A program made the position numbers and the translations under genes. Below are positions 47,336 through 59,440 of a stretch of 64,000 nt of DNA, piece by piece. This stretch comes from Cranoglanis bouderius (lineage: Eukaryota; Chordata; Actinopteri; Siluriformes; Cranoglanididae), in the NCBI GenBank assembly GCA_023630585.1, contig CM042539.1, positions 6,813,755-6,877,754 on the forward strand, in the 5' to 3' direction. The notes beneath the pieces were generated by a model. It saw only the letters and a list, made by a program, of their open reading frames with translations, searched no databases and was not told where the DNA came from. Position 1 is the stretch's first letter, and every line of letters begins with the position of its first letter.

Positions 47336-48827
47336 GGTAGAGGTTGTGTATGGGGTGTATAGTGTGTAGGAGAATGCAATAACAGAGCAGCCATAAGTTC
47401 CAATGCTGATGTCATGCACATATTTGTTTCTGCTGTCACACAGTCGAGTTCTTTGGCCTCGGCAGAGCCAGAAAACCCTGTCTCATGTGCTGAGTCTTGT
47501 ATCTTAGCTAACCGTGGCTTAACAAGCCGCCTGGAGGAAGAGACACAGACGAGGAAGGTGACGCAAGAAGCTAGTATCAGCACTATGAAACCCAAGCCGC
47601 TGAATCACTCCAGTACAAGAGAAAATCCCCAGAAACCAAAACAAACCCAAATCCCAGATTATCCGGCGCTATATGTACTGTCTGCCATGATTATTTCAAG
47701 CACAATTGGACATACCGTTTATTTAACGTGTAAGCCTACGTCACCCGGCGTTCTGTGCGAGATATATAAGATGTCTGAAATGGAGGGTTTTGTATATCTT
47801 TGTATTTTTCACTCCTATACTTTGTGACAAGCCCTGATTCAGAAAGTAGATCATACTGTTTTATGTTTGCGTGATGAACCTTGATGAAACACAAGGTTTT
47901 GATGGAGATACAGGAACACACAAACACACAAAAAAAACCAAATGTGAAGTAACGTAATGTGAATGACAGCAGCACGGAGCAGTCTTGTCCTCTTCAAACA
48001 TTAAATATTTACATATGCAATGCCGAAACATTAAAAATAAGAAAGAAAAAGAAAAACAAAACTAAGCATTTTATTTGTGAGATATACAAGGTTGCTGTTT
48101 TTCTCCGATCATTATATTTTCTTTTGAAGAATTTTTCCCTAGCTTTTTTTTCTAGCTACATCTATGTAGCTAAAGCAAATAAATTAAGCAAAATAGAATT
48201 AAAATAATAAGTAAAAACAAAGTAAAAGCACCATTAAACAATTTAAATAGATCCCAAACATAAATTATAACTATGATAATTAGTTCAATTTTAAAAATAA
48301 ACATTTTTAGATGATATGACAGATCCAGAGGTGTTTTGTTACTGTATGGATAATATTTTGTCAAAAAACACTCTAAATATAACAACAAAATGGAGGCTTT
48401 TGATCGTCATATTCTTTTTTCGACATCCAGCCACAAACAATGACAGAATAAAAAACTAAAATGCTCATGACATCTAAGAAGCAACACCATCATGTTAATT
48501 TGGTGAAGAAGGGGGGAAAAACGTGTACTTCAGGTAACATGAAAAAAAATGAGAACAAAATAGGGACTTGTGGTCAACCATATATTTCCCAAATGAGAGA
48601 GGTGCTTTACTGATGTCCTGACATAGTATTTGTCAAAATAAATAAATAAATAAAATAAGAACAAAACAGAGAATTGAGATGATCGTCAGTTGGGACACTG
48701 TAACTGTTAGGATTGATATTCTGGGGGTAAAGATAAGAAAGGAAACAGCAGTAAGATATACTGTAAAATCATTCATATGTTCCAGAAACCTCCCTTTTCA
48801 CACTCCCCACTGTGATGATGAAGAATA

Positions 48828-48828
<1 letters not shown>
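47332..48828. other. Gene-free AT-rich stretch
   Basis: Unique sequence; a 137-codon frame at 47414-47827 lacks recognisable features. A very AT-rich part lies at 48.0-48.4 kb. Confidence 0.42.

Positions 48829-48896
<68 letters not shown>
48829..48896. repeat. (CA)34 microsatellite
   Basis: Pure CA repeat. Confidence 0.95.
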
Positions 48897-48899
<3 letters not shown>

Positions 48900-49221
48900 G
48901 ATGCTTCAGAAAGCTAACACGTTCTCCATTTTTTAAATTCCAACTCCTCCCTTCATGCATGTTTTCTTCTTTCTGGTTGTTCTAGATACATCCAGCTGGG
49001 ACGGAAGGTTACGTACATCATAAACCCTGCTTTAATTCAGCGTCAGATATGCTAGCAGCCAAGTGAGAAAGTGAAGTCTCGGCTCTTGATTTATGTTTGA
49101 TACGCTGCATTTTTTCCTGCTCATGCTCAGAACAGCTGCAAGGCAAATGAAAGCAGGAGGGAGGGGGGGAGAAAATAGGCATTTCCTCTGCTCGGGTATA
49201 TTCTGCTACTGCTGCATCCCC

Positions 49222-49255
<34 letters not shown>

Positions 49256-49599
49256 CTCTGTCTCTTCCCCCTGAGTTTAATATGTTGGCTCACGTCACCC
49301 AAATGCACTGTGCACGCCATAACTCTGCTCTGGCCTCTCCATCTTCCTCCCCGCACCAGGATATTAACGGTGGCATTTCCAAGAAAGATTCCTTCTAATA
49401 AAATGACTCGAGTAAATAAATAAACAAATCAGTGAAATATTTATGCAGCGTGCCATGTCAGAAAAGCTTCACCGGGGAGAGTCTAATCAAGCCTAGACGA
49501 GCCGAGCCTCTCTACGGATCGGACCTATCGGTGATATCTAACCGGCAGAAAAGCTCGAACCACTTTCAGCTTCGCCGCTTCAGTTTCTAAGAGCATCGA
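48897..49599. other. Gene-free stretch
   Basis: Contains (CT)14 at 49226-49253; otherwise unique sequence merging into the CNE-like block to the right. Confidence 0.42.
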
Positions 49600-50170
49600 T
49601 CGATCAATCGTGCAGCGCGTGCATTCGGAAAAACCCGGGCCACGCTATTAAAAGTGCATGCAGACGTTGTACATGTGCATGTGCACATGTGAAGAAAGCC
49701 AGCTAGGCTCATGGCAGGGCTGTGAAGGCATAAAACAATGGCAGGGACCCTGCTGTTCGAGTGTTGCAGAGCACCAGATGAGTAAGTGATTGAGAGCGCT
49801 GGCTGAGTAATAGTCTGCAGCCCAGCAGGAGGGCGCGCGCAGCCAGGCCGCTGAAGCCGCCATTAGGACAAAATCACTCCGATGAAAATGGTCGATTCTG
49901 CATGCACCTCTCCATCCTCCCTGCGCCGTGGCTAACGTTCGGAGCTGTCAAACCATTGTGCATTACAATAACGAGGAGTGCTTCTCTTCGGCTGCCATTT
50001 GATTGCGATATTTATTTGTTGAATTATGTCGATTATTATGTATGCGCCTGGCTGGAAAAGCAGGAGGAAATGGCAGCGAGCGAGGAAGAAAGCAGCCATG
50101 CTAATGTTAATGGCAGCACTGGGAGCAGAACAGCTAGCGGTACAAAGCTAATGCCAGAGCCAGGCGAGCG
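49600..50170. promoter_or_regulatory. CNE-like block
   Basis: 570 bp of complex sequence with TGCAGCCCAGCAGGAGGG, AGCCGCCATTAGGACAAAAT, GCTGCCATTTGATTGCGATA and CATGCTAATGTTAATGGC, ending at a (GA)n. Short frames are open on both strands but resemble no protein I know. Confidence 0.35.
49671..49690. repeat. 20-bp near-palindrome ACATGTGCA-TG-TGCACATGT
   Basis: Perfect 9-bp inverted repeat with a 2-bp centre, containing two overlapping CATGTG/CACATG E-box-like cores. It lies at the left of the CNE-like block and could be a bHLH site cluster. Confidence 0.6.
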
Positions 50171-50177
50171 TAAGAGA

Positions 50178-51920
50178 GAGAGAGGGAGAGAGAGAGAGAG
50201 AGAGGTCATAGAATAATGCAGACCTGCATCTTTTAGTCATCACCCTGCCATCTGAACCCAACTTTATGTACACAATCACCTAAATGTGTTAGAGTCGTAA
50301 TCACAAAGAGCACGACACGGCCAGGCTTTCAAGCCCACTCAACATACAGACATCATCAAGCCCTTTCCAACAAACATCTTTTTATGAATCAGCTCACGTT
50401 TCCACCAGAGTTTGCTAATACACCCCATGCAAAACAATAACAACCCATAGAAAATTTTACAGGAATCATCTCTGGCTATGAATTTGATATTTGACCAGAT
50501 CCTTCACGTATCTACAGTACACTGTACAGATTATTCAGTGTTTGCAGATGCTCAGATCAAGTCTTGGTAACATTAGCATTAGCAAAGGTAGCGAAACAGC
50601 AAGTTCATTCTGATAATAATCGTCAAACACCTCCAAGGAAAATCGCTAGTTTCTTCATACAAATATATCCATGAAAGATTTTACAAGTTCTGCTTTTAAA
50701 AACATACTTAACTTCTTTGAGTAGTTTATTCTAAATACGTGTTGTTGCTCATAGGACGCATAGCATTAAACCTAGCATTAGAATTAGCAATGTAGGTTCG
50801 TACATTGTAGCCATCGTAGCTACTGATTCACAACCACAATATTTATTTATTTTTGCAACCATCGTCTCCTAAAACCTGAGACTCGACAATGTTCACATCA
50901 CCAACTCTCATTTCCAGTCCAGCAGCGTTTTGCTCCTGGAACTTATTCGATTCAGCTGACCAAAGAACCAGATCTTTTCTTCTGAGGTTTAGGATAGTTA
51001 GGAGGTCACGTTCTTCCTCACTGTTAGCATTTTTTTCATTATCGTTAGACAATCGTTATGTCCTACATTGCTAATAATAAACACTCTCTCTCTCTTTCTC
51101 GCTCTCTCTCTCTCAACTCCTCTTTTTCCTCGTTGCTCTTAAGGACTGTGTGTATCTCTTCATCTCCACCCGACATGACGGAGATGAGGGACGAGGAGGG
51201 CAAACAGGGCAGGGCTGTGAGAGGAGCTAATGAAGGGCATGCTGACAGCGTCCAGGCTCCATGAAGGCCATGATCTCAGCGTGTAGTCCACACTGAGGGA
51301 CTGAACGGTCACTACATTGAGCCGCCTACACGTTCCAGCAGCCAGTTATACTGTACAAAGCCTGTGTGTCAGACACCATCGCCCCTTCTCTCCAAAATAA
51401 ACAGACCAGCAAACACAACTCAGGAGTGTTGTAGAGTATCTACTAATGATATTTTAATCCTAATCATGGTTCCTTGGTTGGTTCTTCGGTTAATTAAAAA
51501 TAATCGGATCGAGTTGAGGTAAGCTTAGCAAAATAATAGTAGTCATCATTTTAGTCATTATGGTGCCGCTCTCGGATCTGCTATGCCAGTGATACGGAGG
51601 ATGAATGGAGGGAGGGAAAAAAAAAAAACGCAGAATTTACAATCACAAAGAAATATGTATACAAATGACAAATTTATTTTTCTTTCTAATCAAGCGTCAG
51701 TCGATTGATAAACCTCCGGGTACGAAAAGAATTGTTTATTGCACAGTGCTTTTGTCCTCGCTAATGATTTCGACGGCTTGTTCATTAATAATTTTGACTG
51801 AGGTGAGTCTTGGAGGCAATCGATAGCCTGATCATACTTTAGTTTCAACCTTGACTTGAAACCGAGCGCTGAGAGCGAGGACTAACAGCTTCTCTTCTGT
51901 TTGGACATCAATACCACAGA
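50178..51920. other. Gene-free stretch
   Basis: (GA)14 at 50176-50205, (CT)n at 51082-51114. Complex sequence at 51.16-51.30 kb (ATGACGGAGATGAGGGACG) is weakly CNE-like. Confidence 0.4.
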
Positions 51921-52358
51921 GTGCCTCTATTCGAAGCACGAGAGACAGATCACGGGGCAAATACAATACAATACCACTTAATTATCTCGCATGGATTATT
52001 AGCGTTATTAGTAAATGGAAAGCAAAAATATCATTCTGCCGTGCTCTTCGTGGGCAATCTTTCCAAAGCGTTTTCAAGCGTCAATGGACTCCGGATAATT
52101 CAATTACGACGACTGTGTTCTATAACAGAGAATAACGGTGGGATCCATTTGCTCCAACTGCCTCCATCTTTGATTAACATAATTAAAAGACTGACTGAAA
52201 AGGCCATTATTAGCACTCTAAAAGCATGGCAAAACACTCGCGCTGTAATCCAAGATCTTTCAGTCGCTCAGACTCCGATTGATTGGGCTGTAACTGAGAA
52301 CTTGTTTATGGCACACGAGGCAATACTTAACAGAAATGTTGACATTAAACCTCTATAA
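51921..52358 (+). other. Unrecognised 145-codon open frame in CNE-like sequence
   Basis: An ATG-to-stop frame without low-complexity residues, starting MPLFEARETD and ending NRNVDIKPL. I recognise no domain, signal peptide or membrane segment. The DNA is AT-rich with many TAAT/ATTA cores (TTAATTATCTCGC, GGATTATTAGCGTTATTAG, AACATAATTAAAAG), which favours a conserved regulatory element that is open by chance. No splice sites or start context strongly support translation. Confidence 0.25.
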
Positions 52359-55300
52359 CTATCATATTGATGAGCATCGGAGTCTGATGTCAGTTCCAGT
52401 GAGTGGAACTGATGAGAGAACGTTCAACCACGAGTATGGTCAGTCATCCAGTAGCGTATTTCTGCATCGCCACACTGAAACACCCGAATCATTGCATTTC
52501 CTGTATGTTAATAATAACATTGTTTTTTTTGTTTTTTTTTTACCATGAGACATTTAGGTGACTCAGGAAGCTAAAGCGCACCTTCTGAATAAACCCACGC
52601 AAGCTGTTTTCCACTGGCTCCTGACCCTCCGGAACATTCCGGAGAATCTGCAGCCCCTCCACTGATTACACTTCCATGAGACCATAAATTAAACAAACAG
52701 GATTCATATCGGTGCCGTAATTTTACAGGAATCCACATTTCAGAGACACCTCGGCTCTGTAGCACCGACGATCCATCACTCCGTAGCGGAGGAGTCATTC
52801 TGCGGTGCGCACCGACATGTGCGCCGCTTATGTGGTATTTTCCACTAATACATTTCCATTATGAGGTAATGGGCCTAATCGGCATTGTGCTCCATAGTTT
52901 GCACAGAGCGATATTGTGCTTGGCTTTTTAACCTCTTGACTGGCTCGGATAAAACTTTTGCGTTCATGATGGAGACTCCTTTTGGCTAATCGCTATGATC
53001 AAGCCGCTCATAAATCCAGGATCTTCTTGGAGAACCTTCTGGGCTACTTGCTTATTTTTGTGAAAGATGGCGGTTTTCTGGAATTGGGGCTGAAAATTTA
53101 TAGCGTTTTTAATGCCTTCAAATCCAATTTGTGTAGGCATTCTGTATGAAACCTTTTTCAATAATATGTAATAGGTGAAACAATGAATATAAAGATAAAA
53201 AAAAATGGTGGTTATATCCTACAGCCCGATTGATTCAGATTCCTCATGTACTGTTCATGAACAAAACAAATGAAACACTTAAGGCAAGACCCTGGCATTA
53301 TAGAGCCGGTAGGAGTTAAATCAATAGAAATAAGACACCACGCACAGATACTTTAACTGAGACATGGAAAGGGAAGGAAATAAATGAGTGTGGTAAAACA
53401 AAGGTGAACACAGGTTGTGCTGTGAAATTTGCAAATCGTGTGTCTTTATGAAAGGAAAGCTCTCTATTTCGGTGCAGTTAAATGCTAGCTTTAATTTCGA
53501 GAAGTAATACTGGTTATGGTGGCTTCATAAATGCAAATTAACTCTCTTCAGCCCTAGTTGGTTGCTCACTAACAAGCTGCTACATAACTTGCCAGCCACA
53601 AACAGCAATAATTTATAGTCAAGTTGAGAAGGATTAAATAAAAGTTAAATTATGGCTTCCTCAAATTTAGGTCTTCAACGGACCGCCCCTCGAAGGCCGA
53701 ACTAGTTATGCCGTTGGTCACAGATCCAAATTTGTGTTACCAAAATGGAACTTGTTCACTAAGTTTCTCTTACGAGTTTGAGATTGAGACCGAGCCACAT
53801 GAGACTGTTATAGCTACAGAGCGAGGAGCAGAGATATACCAGGGAAATGCCCTCCAACTCCAAACCCAGACACTTCTGATGGCCAGTGCAGAAGCGTGAG
53901 CCGAGGAGACGGGAGCTCGAATGTTTATAGACTACTTTTAACTCCTCTCTCCTGCTATAATCTCACCCGGGGTATCAAAGGGGAGCATCATCTCCAGCAG
54001 CAACACGGCGCCCAAATCCTGCTAGACAGCCTGGGCTTTGTAGGTAGGCTTTCTCCTTCATCCACAGCCTTTGTCATACACACAAACACACACACATGCA
54101 CACCTTCTACTGAGCTGTCTCTTCGGGGGCTAAGTTCCAAGCTCCTCGTTTCTGGCTCTCACTGTTCACATCTGAGCTCCTGAGACTTTATCCAGCTTCA
54201 TCTTCTTCACGGGTCTCGACATTTGCCAGCCCTATTTAACCCAGCAGGGGCTTTATCATATTTTGCTCATCGCAAGAGATGCCACGAGATGGATGTTCTC
54301 TCTCCATCCCCGAGATCTCTTTTAGATGTTCAGATCCTCCAGATCTCTTTAAACCTCCCACACTGGACCCCCTGTAGCGGTTCGGCCCAAACGATGCCCC
54401 GTGATTAAGATGTCAGGATTTATTAAGTTTAAGAAGAAGCAACGTTTTTCTCAGGACAACCTCTGAACTCAGCCTCGGACACACCATCCTTATTTAACGG
54501 AGTACAGGCCCTGACCTCGGGCGCTATAAGAACACCCTCGGCTAATGAACTTGTCCCAATTTGTCAAAGCTGTGGCTTTAATCAAACATCAGGCCGAGCT
54601 AGCCGCGAGAAAGTCGCATGCAGAGGCACTTGCTAGCCGCAGCATCTGGCAAACAGTTAAAACAGAAATAGATGTAAAAACCACGGCGTAATGAGAACGT
54701 TATAAAACAGTTCATTAGCAAAGCATAGTAATTATAAGCTCGGGGGGAAAAGATATGAAAACGAATGATGTAAACAGGACATTACAGCCGTCAATGGTGT
54801 GCGTTTTGATCGAAGGAAAACATTCCTTGTGCTGTGTTTCATTTCATATTGAAAACGAGGTAAATCTTTACATTTAATGATGGAGCCATGTCCTAGTAAA
54901 CCCTATGCATGCGATATTGATTTTTCCATCTCTCCATAGTATATGCCTTCTATCTCCACGCTGTTCATTATCTCACGTTAGATATTACTGGAGTAGATAA
55001 GATCCCCTCCTCCTCTCCCTCTCTCTCTTTAGCTATCTATCTCTATATTCCTTTTCTGGATGAAACAATAAAGCCTAAACCCACAACTGTCTCATGTTGT
55101 CTCATGGCACCAGGGTGTGCAATCAATGCCCTTTATATTACACTTACACACGTTACCTGTCAACGAGTGTCATGTTTAGACACTGTTGCTGTAATTATTT
55201 TAATATACACACACCACACAGATGTGCACCTTGTTGTGCATAAAGGTGTGGTGTGTATGCTGTATACATGCATCTCTGCTCGCTCCAGTGATCCCAGCTC

Positions 55301-56779
55301 TCATCAGAGTCCAGCTCGGAAATCATTGCAGCGGCAATAAACGCTTCATATTCCTATTTATTGCCTCCCAGACGCTCCTGCCTTATTGGGGCCACTCTCA
55401 TGAATACAGCAGGGAATGAGGCAACAAAAAATTCTGGGGGATGGGGGACAGGGAGAGAGAGAGAGACAGAGGAGACAGAGAGAGCATGGATGTCTGATGA
55501 TAATACTGCACTGTTGGGATAAAGGATCTAGAGTCTGACAGGGAATGTGTCCTAAAAAAAAGGTCAATTTAATCATAATTAAATCATCTCGCTATCATAT
55601 CACTGGAGAGGCAAATATGAAATGTGTAACTAGTTAAAATGGTTTATTTCTGTAGAGACCCACACACACGTGTAATTACAGATATTTAATTCATGAGCGT
55701 GGCCGTGGTTGGGGATTAGGCCAGGCTGGAGATCAGCAGATATCCCTCAAAAGATGACAGGTCAGTGACTGATACCGCATTAAATACGTGGGATAGAAAT
55801 GAGACAGACCAAGCAACATTTAAAAATAATGGAGAAAGCCGTTTCATCCGTAAGTTTGTTCAGGAAACAAGGAAGAAACTTGAGCATTGAAAACTTGTGG
55901 AACATCACAGCAAGGTTGGGGTGTTACAATGTCACGGTTTGTCACGGTATATGATCTTTATAATGACAAAGTGATAAATACTGACAGAATATGGAAATGT
56001 CGCACCGGATCCAAAAGTCGTATAGGAAAAGAGAACGATAAAATACAGATGAGGTTTAAAAGGACGTGTCGTTTATGAGAAGCAACGTTTATGGGACGTT
56101 TTAGGTACGTTTCTTACGAGTTCTTAGCCCAGGTAAAGCCTGTGTACATGTTATGGTCACGTGACCTACTATACATCAAGTGCAAATTGCTTATTGCATT
56201 AATATACTGCATAATTGTGAAGACACTTCCATCTCTGTGATTTATACATAAATCGCTTGTCCTGTGTGAATCGATCGTGATTATGAATATTATTTAAGAG
56301 ACATAAGTCTAGAAACACAATGACACAACAGTTAAGGGATGTGATCGTTTGGTTTCCTTTGAGATTTTGTTATATATTACAGAATGCGTAAAGAGATGTT
56401 TGTACAAAGATTTCATAACAAAGGTTTCCTTTAATTTTCGCCACAATCATGTGTGTGTTTTTAAATAGTTGATTATTTCCATGATAACTGTGATAGTTTC
56501 AGACCAGGTTATCGCACCTTGAAAATTTCAAACCTTAACAACAGCCAGGCAAAACCTCACCTTGCTCACTGACCTCTCTCAGATCAGGATGAGATGTTTC
56601 TTCCTCTAATAGTTTCGAGGGCTGGAATGAAAAGCGTGCTAGTCTGCAATAACAGTAAAGGATGAGTAAATTAGAGAAAAGAAATGGTGATGAAACAGAG
56701 AATGAGAAGTATTGTCTGCCAGCTGGATAGGGATTATTACTATTTATTTATTTATTTATTTACATTTTATTCTCGTTAA
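52359..56779. other. Gene-free unique stretch
   Basis: The most repeat-poor 4 kb of the window. It contains complex, moderately AT-rich sequence with scattered TAAT cores (for example 52.56-53.0, 54.1-54.7 and 55.66-55.80 kb). No frame gave a recognisable domain and no exon could be supported. Confidence 0.4.
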
Positions 56780-57120
56780 CAATCTCTGTGGTGCTGGTGG
56801 GCTGATGGGCATTTGCGCTGGAAGGAGATTGATGTGCTCAATCACTGAATTTATCCAGCAACGTTTACAATATGATCCTGGGCGACGGGCTCCTCTTGGC
56901 CGCATCACGTTGAGAAAAGGCAGGCTGGGTAATTTGTTCTGATGTAGTAAATAACTGGCCATAATGAAACTCGCCCTGATGTATTCGGAAAAGGCCTGAT
57001 TGATGCAGGAAGAACTCGGTGCGCCCATTTAGCATGCACAAACCCCAGCACTCGCCAGAGCCGCAGAGCAGTCCCTCTGACAGCTGCCGGGGCTGCACGC
57101 AATCTTAAAGCAGTTATGAA
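56780..57120. promoter_or_regulatory. CNE-like block
   Basis: Complex sequence with CACTGAATTTATCCAGCAAC, ACTGGCCATAATGAAACTCG and CCCATTTAGCATGCAC. Frames are open for 60-90 codons on both strands at once, a pattern of chance in moderate-GC sequence; none resembles a known protein. Confidence 0.3.
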
Positions 57121-57339
57121 TTACTGCTGACCCCCCTCTCACCCCCGTATCCTCCTGCCCCCACGACGCTGGCGCTCTAGACGCAAGCATATTGAAAGTC
57201 ATCAGTCTGTGGCGGTCATTCTTTTTAGCATGATGTGCTATAAGGAATGGTGGTGGGGGGAGGATTAGTTGCAATCACTGGAAAAATAGAAGCTGGGGGG
57301 GTGGGGGGGGTTCAGTGACAACAAAACCCGCCAAGTGCA

Positions 57340-57930
57340 CCAGCATGATATTTTCAGCACACACTCAAGCAGGTCCTATAAATGAGGATAAAAGCCTCGG
57401 CTGCAGCAGACAGATAATGCCTGTATTTTTTTATTTTTTTATTCTTTCCATATAACGTATATTCGAAGAGAATCCGCACTGGAACTGAATAATATGCCGG
57501 ACACTTTGGCCAGCTGTGAGGCCGGTTGTTTGCACTGCTGCATCGAAACTGCTGCTATTCTTCTCCGGGCATCAATTAACAAGAGGCTGAACAGCATGAC
57601 GTTCTGAAGTCAGATACACTTCCTACGTTCTGGTCAAAACAGTCATACTGCTTTCTTTGTTTTTTTTATCTCCGTTCCAAGCTAATCCGAGCCATTATGT
57701 ATAATTGTACGCCTCTGCCTCTCTATAAGAAATTATACAGTGAACATCAAGTGCTTCGTCTTACACAAGAGTGTTTCCACTCAGCCGTATAAACACAGCT
57801 GTGCATTTATAGGTGGTTAACACTGAAGCGAAATGGCATTATGCTAATGGATTTTTCAATCAAACTGCATAGCCTGACACCATATAAAAGTGTATGCAAA
57901 GTTCAGTGATGGTACGACACCTAATCAGGG
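57340..57930. promoter_or_regulatory. CNE-like block
   Basis: Repeat-poor 590 bp including CCTATAAATGAGGATAAAAG, GCTAATCCGAGCCATTATG and TGGCATTATGCTAATGG. The TATAAAT/GATAAA text could act as a core promoter, but no transcript can be inferred. Confidence 0.3.
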
Positions 57931-57997
57931 CTGTTCATTAAAGCACTGGCTTTAGGTTACGCTGGACAGGTCTTCTATTAGCCGCGCTGACCGTGAT

Positions 57998-58049
57998 GGG
58001 ATGGGGTGGGGTGGGGTGGGGTGGAGGGGTGGAGCGGTGGGGGGGGACA
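57998..58049 (+). other. (GGGGT)n G-quadruplex motif
   Basis: Four consecutive GGGG runs separated by single T (58003-58021), preceded by GGGAT and followed by GGAGGGG and a G7 run. Single-base loops predict a very stable quadruplex on the plus strand. Confidence 0.75.
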
Positions 58050-58469
58050 GTGAAAAGGTTAGGAAGATGAAAGCTAGGATACTCTTCACTCATGTAGCCC
58101 TTCCACGTCTCTTCAATAATTAACCTATTGGCTTTGCTTTGGCCTTTTTAAACCTTTGAAATGCATATCAAACATCTACAATCCCTTCCAAAACCCTCTG
58201 TACTTGTATACAGTTTGTCTATGCTAATGTCAGGGGAAAATAAACACAGCAAATGGAGCAAGAAGGTTACAGCAGTCACAATAATCTCATATAATGGGTA
58301 ACATGAACAGGAACGAGATACTGAACAACAAAGAAGAAACCTCGCATCGGGCAGTTATTCGCTTATTTGTGTAAAATAGTAAAATATCTCTCCACATTCA
58401 AAATCTAAAAAAATTAAAGAATTTCATGTTAGTTGTACAAAGAGAGCTAATAGGCATAGAAAAAAAACA

Positions 58470-58528
58470 CACAAAACCAAGGTTTTTACCACAAAAACCT
58501 TGTGAATGAGAATTAGTGAATGAGACAG

Positions 58529-58561
<33 letters not shown>

Positions 58562-59440
58562 CAACTATAAGAAATTAGCAAGACAAAAGTATAAGTCGGT
58601 ATGAGCGCTAGCTAATAAGCAGCTCTTCCACTTATTTTTTTATCAACCAATCAGGCTACAGCCATGCCCACTCGCCTGCTGTTGGCTCACAAATTCACAT
58701 CTCAAAGGTCACCTACATAAAACTGACATGAAGCGAAAATAAATGCTACCAGGGTGCTAATGTCCTTTCCCTTTCAGTGAATTGGCTTTTTTGCTGGATG
58801 AATGGTATTTGTGTTTGTTCTATATCTGAAAAAGCAGACAAGCCTAGTTCTCAGGTTCCCCCCATATCGCTGAAGCAAGGTGTTAAAAATCAGCTAAACA
58901 GCTAAATATTCAAAATCTTGCTTCATGCTAGTTGCACCAAAATTGCTAACATGAAAACCCTAGTTAAAAAAAAAGCAGAATTTTAACACTCAACTCTCAT
59001 GTATAGTGTTTAATGAGATTTTACAGCTAAAAGTAAAAATTTGGTGTGAGCGCTAGTTACTAAGCAGCTCCTCCATTTCTTTCTTTTTTTTCCCGACCAG
59101 TCCCACAAACTTGTTTTCTACTGGCTCAAAATATGGTTAAACCATTCAAAATCTGATTTCATGCTGGTTGCAGAGATGTCAACATTGCTAACAGAAAATA
59201 ATTTTACCATAAAAAACCCTAGTGTATGTCAGTGGATAAGACGCCAGTAAGAAAACAGCAGGGCAAATGTGATTGTTACTTAATAACAGAATTAGAAAGA
59301 AGCGAAATTAGAGGTCCTGTGTCCTTTCCCCTTCAGTGAATAGTTGTTTTCTCTGCATCTGATGAAGCAGAAATGATTGCTCCTGTATTGCTGTAGCAAG
59401 GGGTCAAAAAATCTTAAATGTGACAGCTAAAGTGTACGTT
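58470..59440. repeat. Shuffled local duplication
   Basis: Four diverged segment pairs recur in a changed order. GAGCGCTAG-TA-TAAGCAGCTC occurs at 58603 and 59048. GTCCTTTCC-CTTCAGTGAAT occurs near 58762 and 59321. ATTCAAAATCT to GCTAACA occurs near 58908 and 59144. A block with TTTTACCA-AAAAACC then GTG-ATGAG occurs near 58480 and 59205. The order differs between copies, so a simple tandem duplication does not explain it; an old element family or repeated local rearrangement does. A pure A30 run at 58532-58561 interrupts the first copy. Confidence 0.6.

Noticed and set aside
47414..47827. 137-codon plus-strand open frame
   Set aside because: No domain, no supporting splice or promoter signals, and codon use like the surrounding non-coding DNA.
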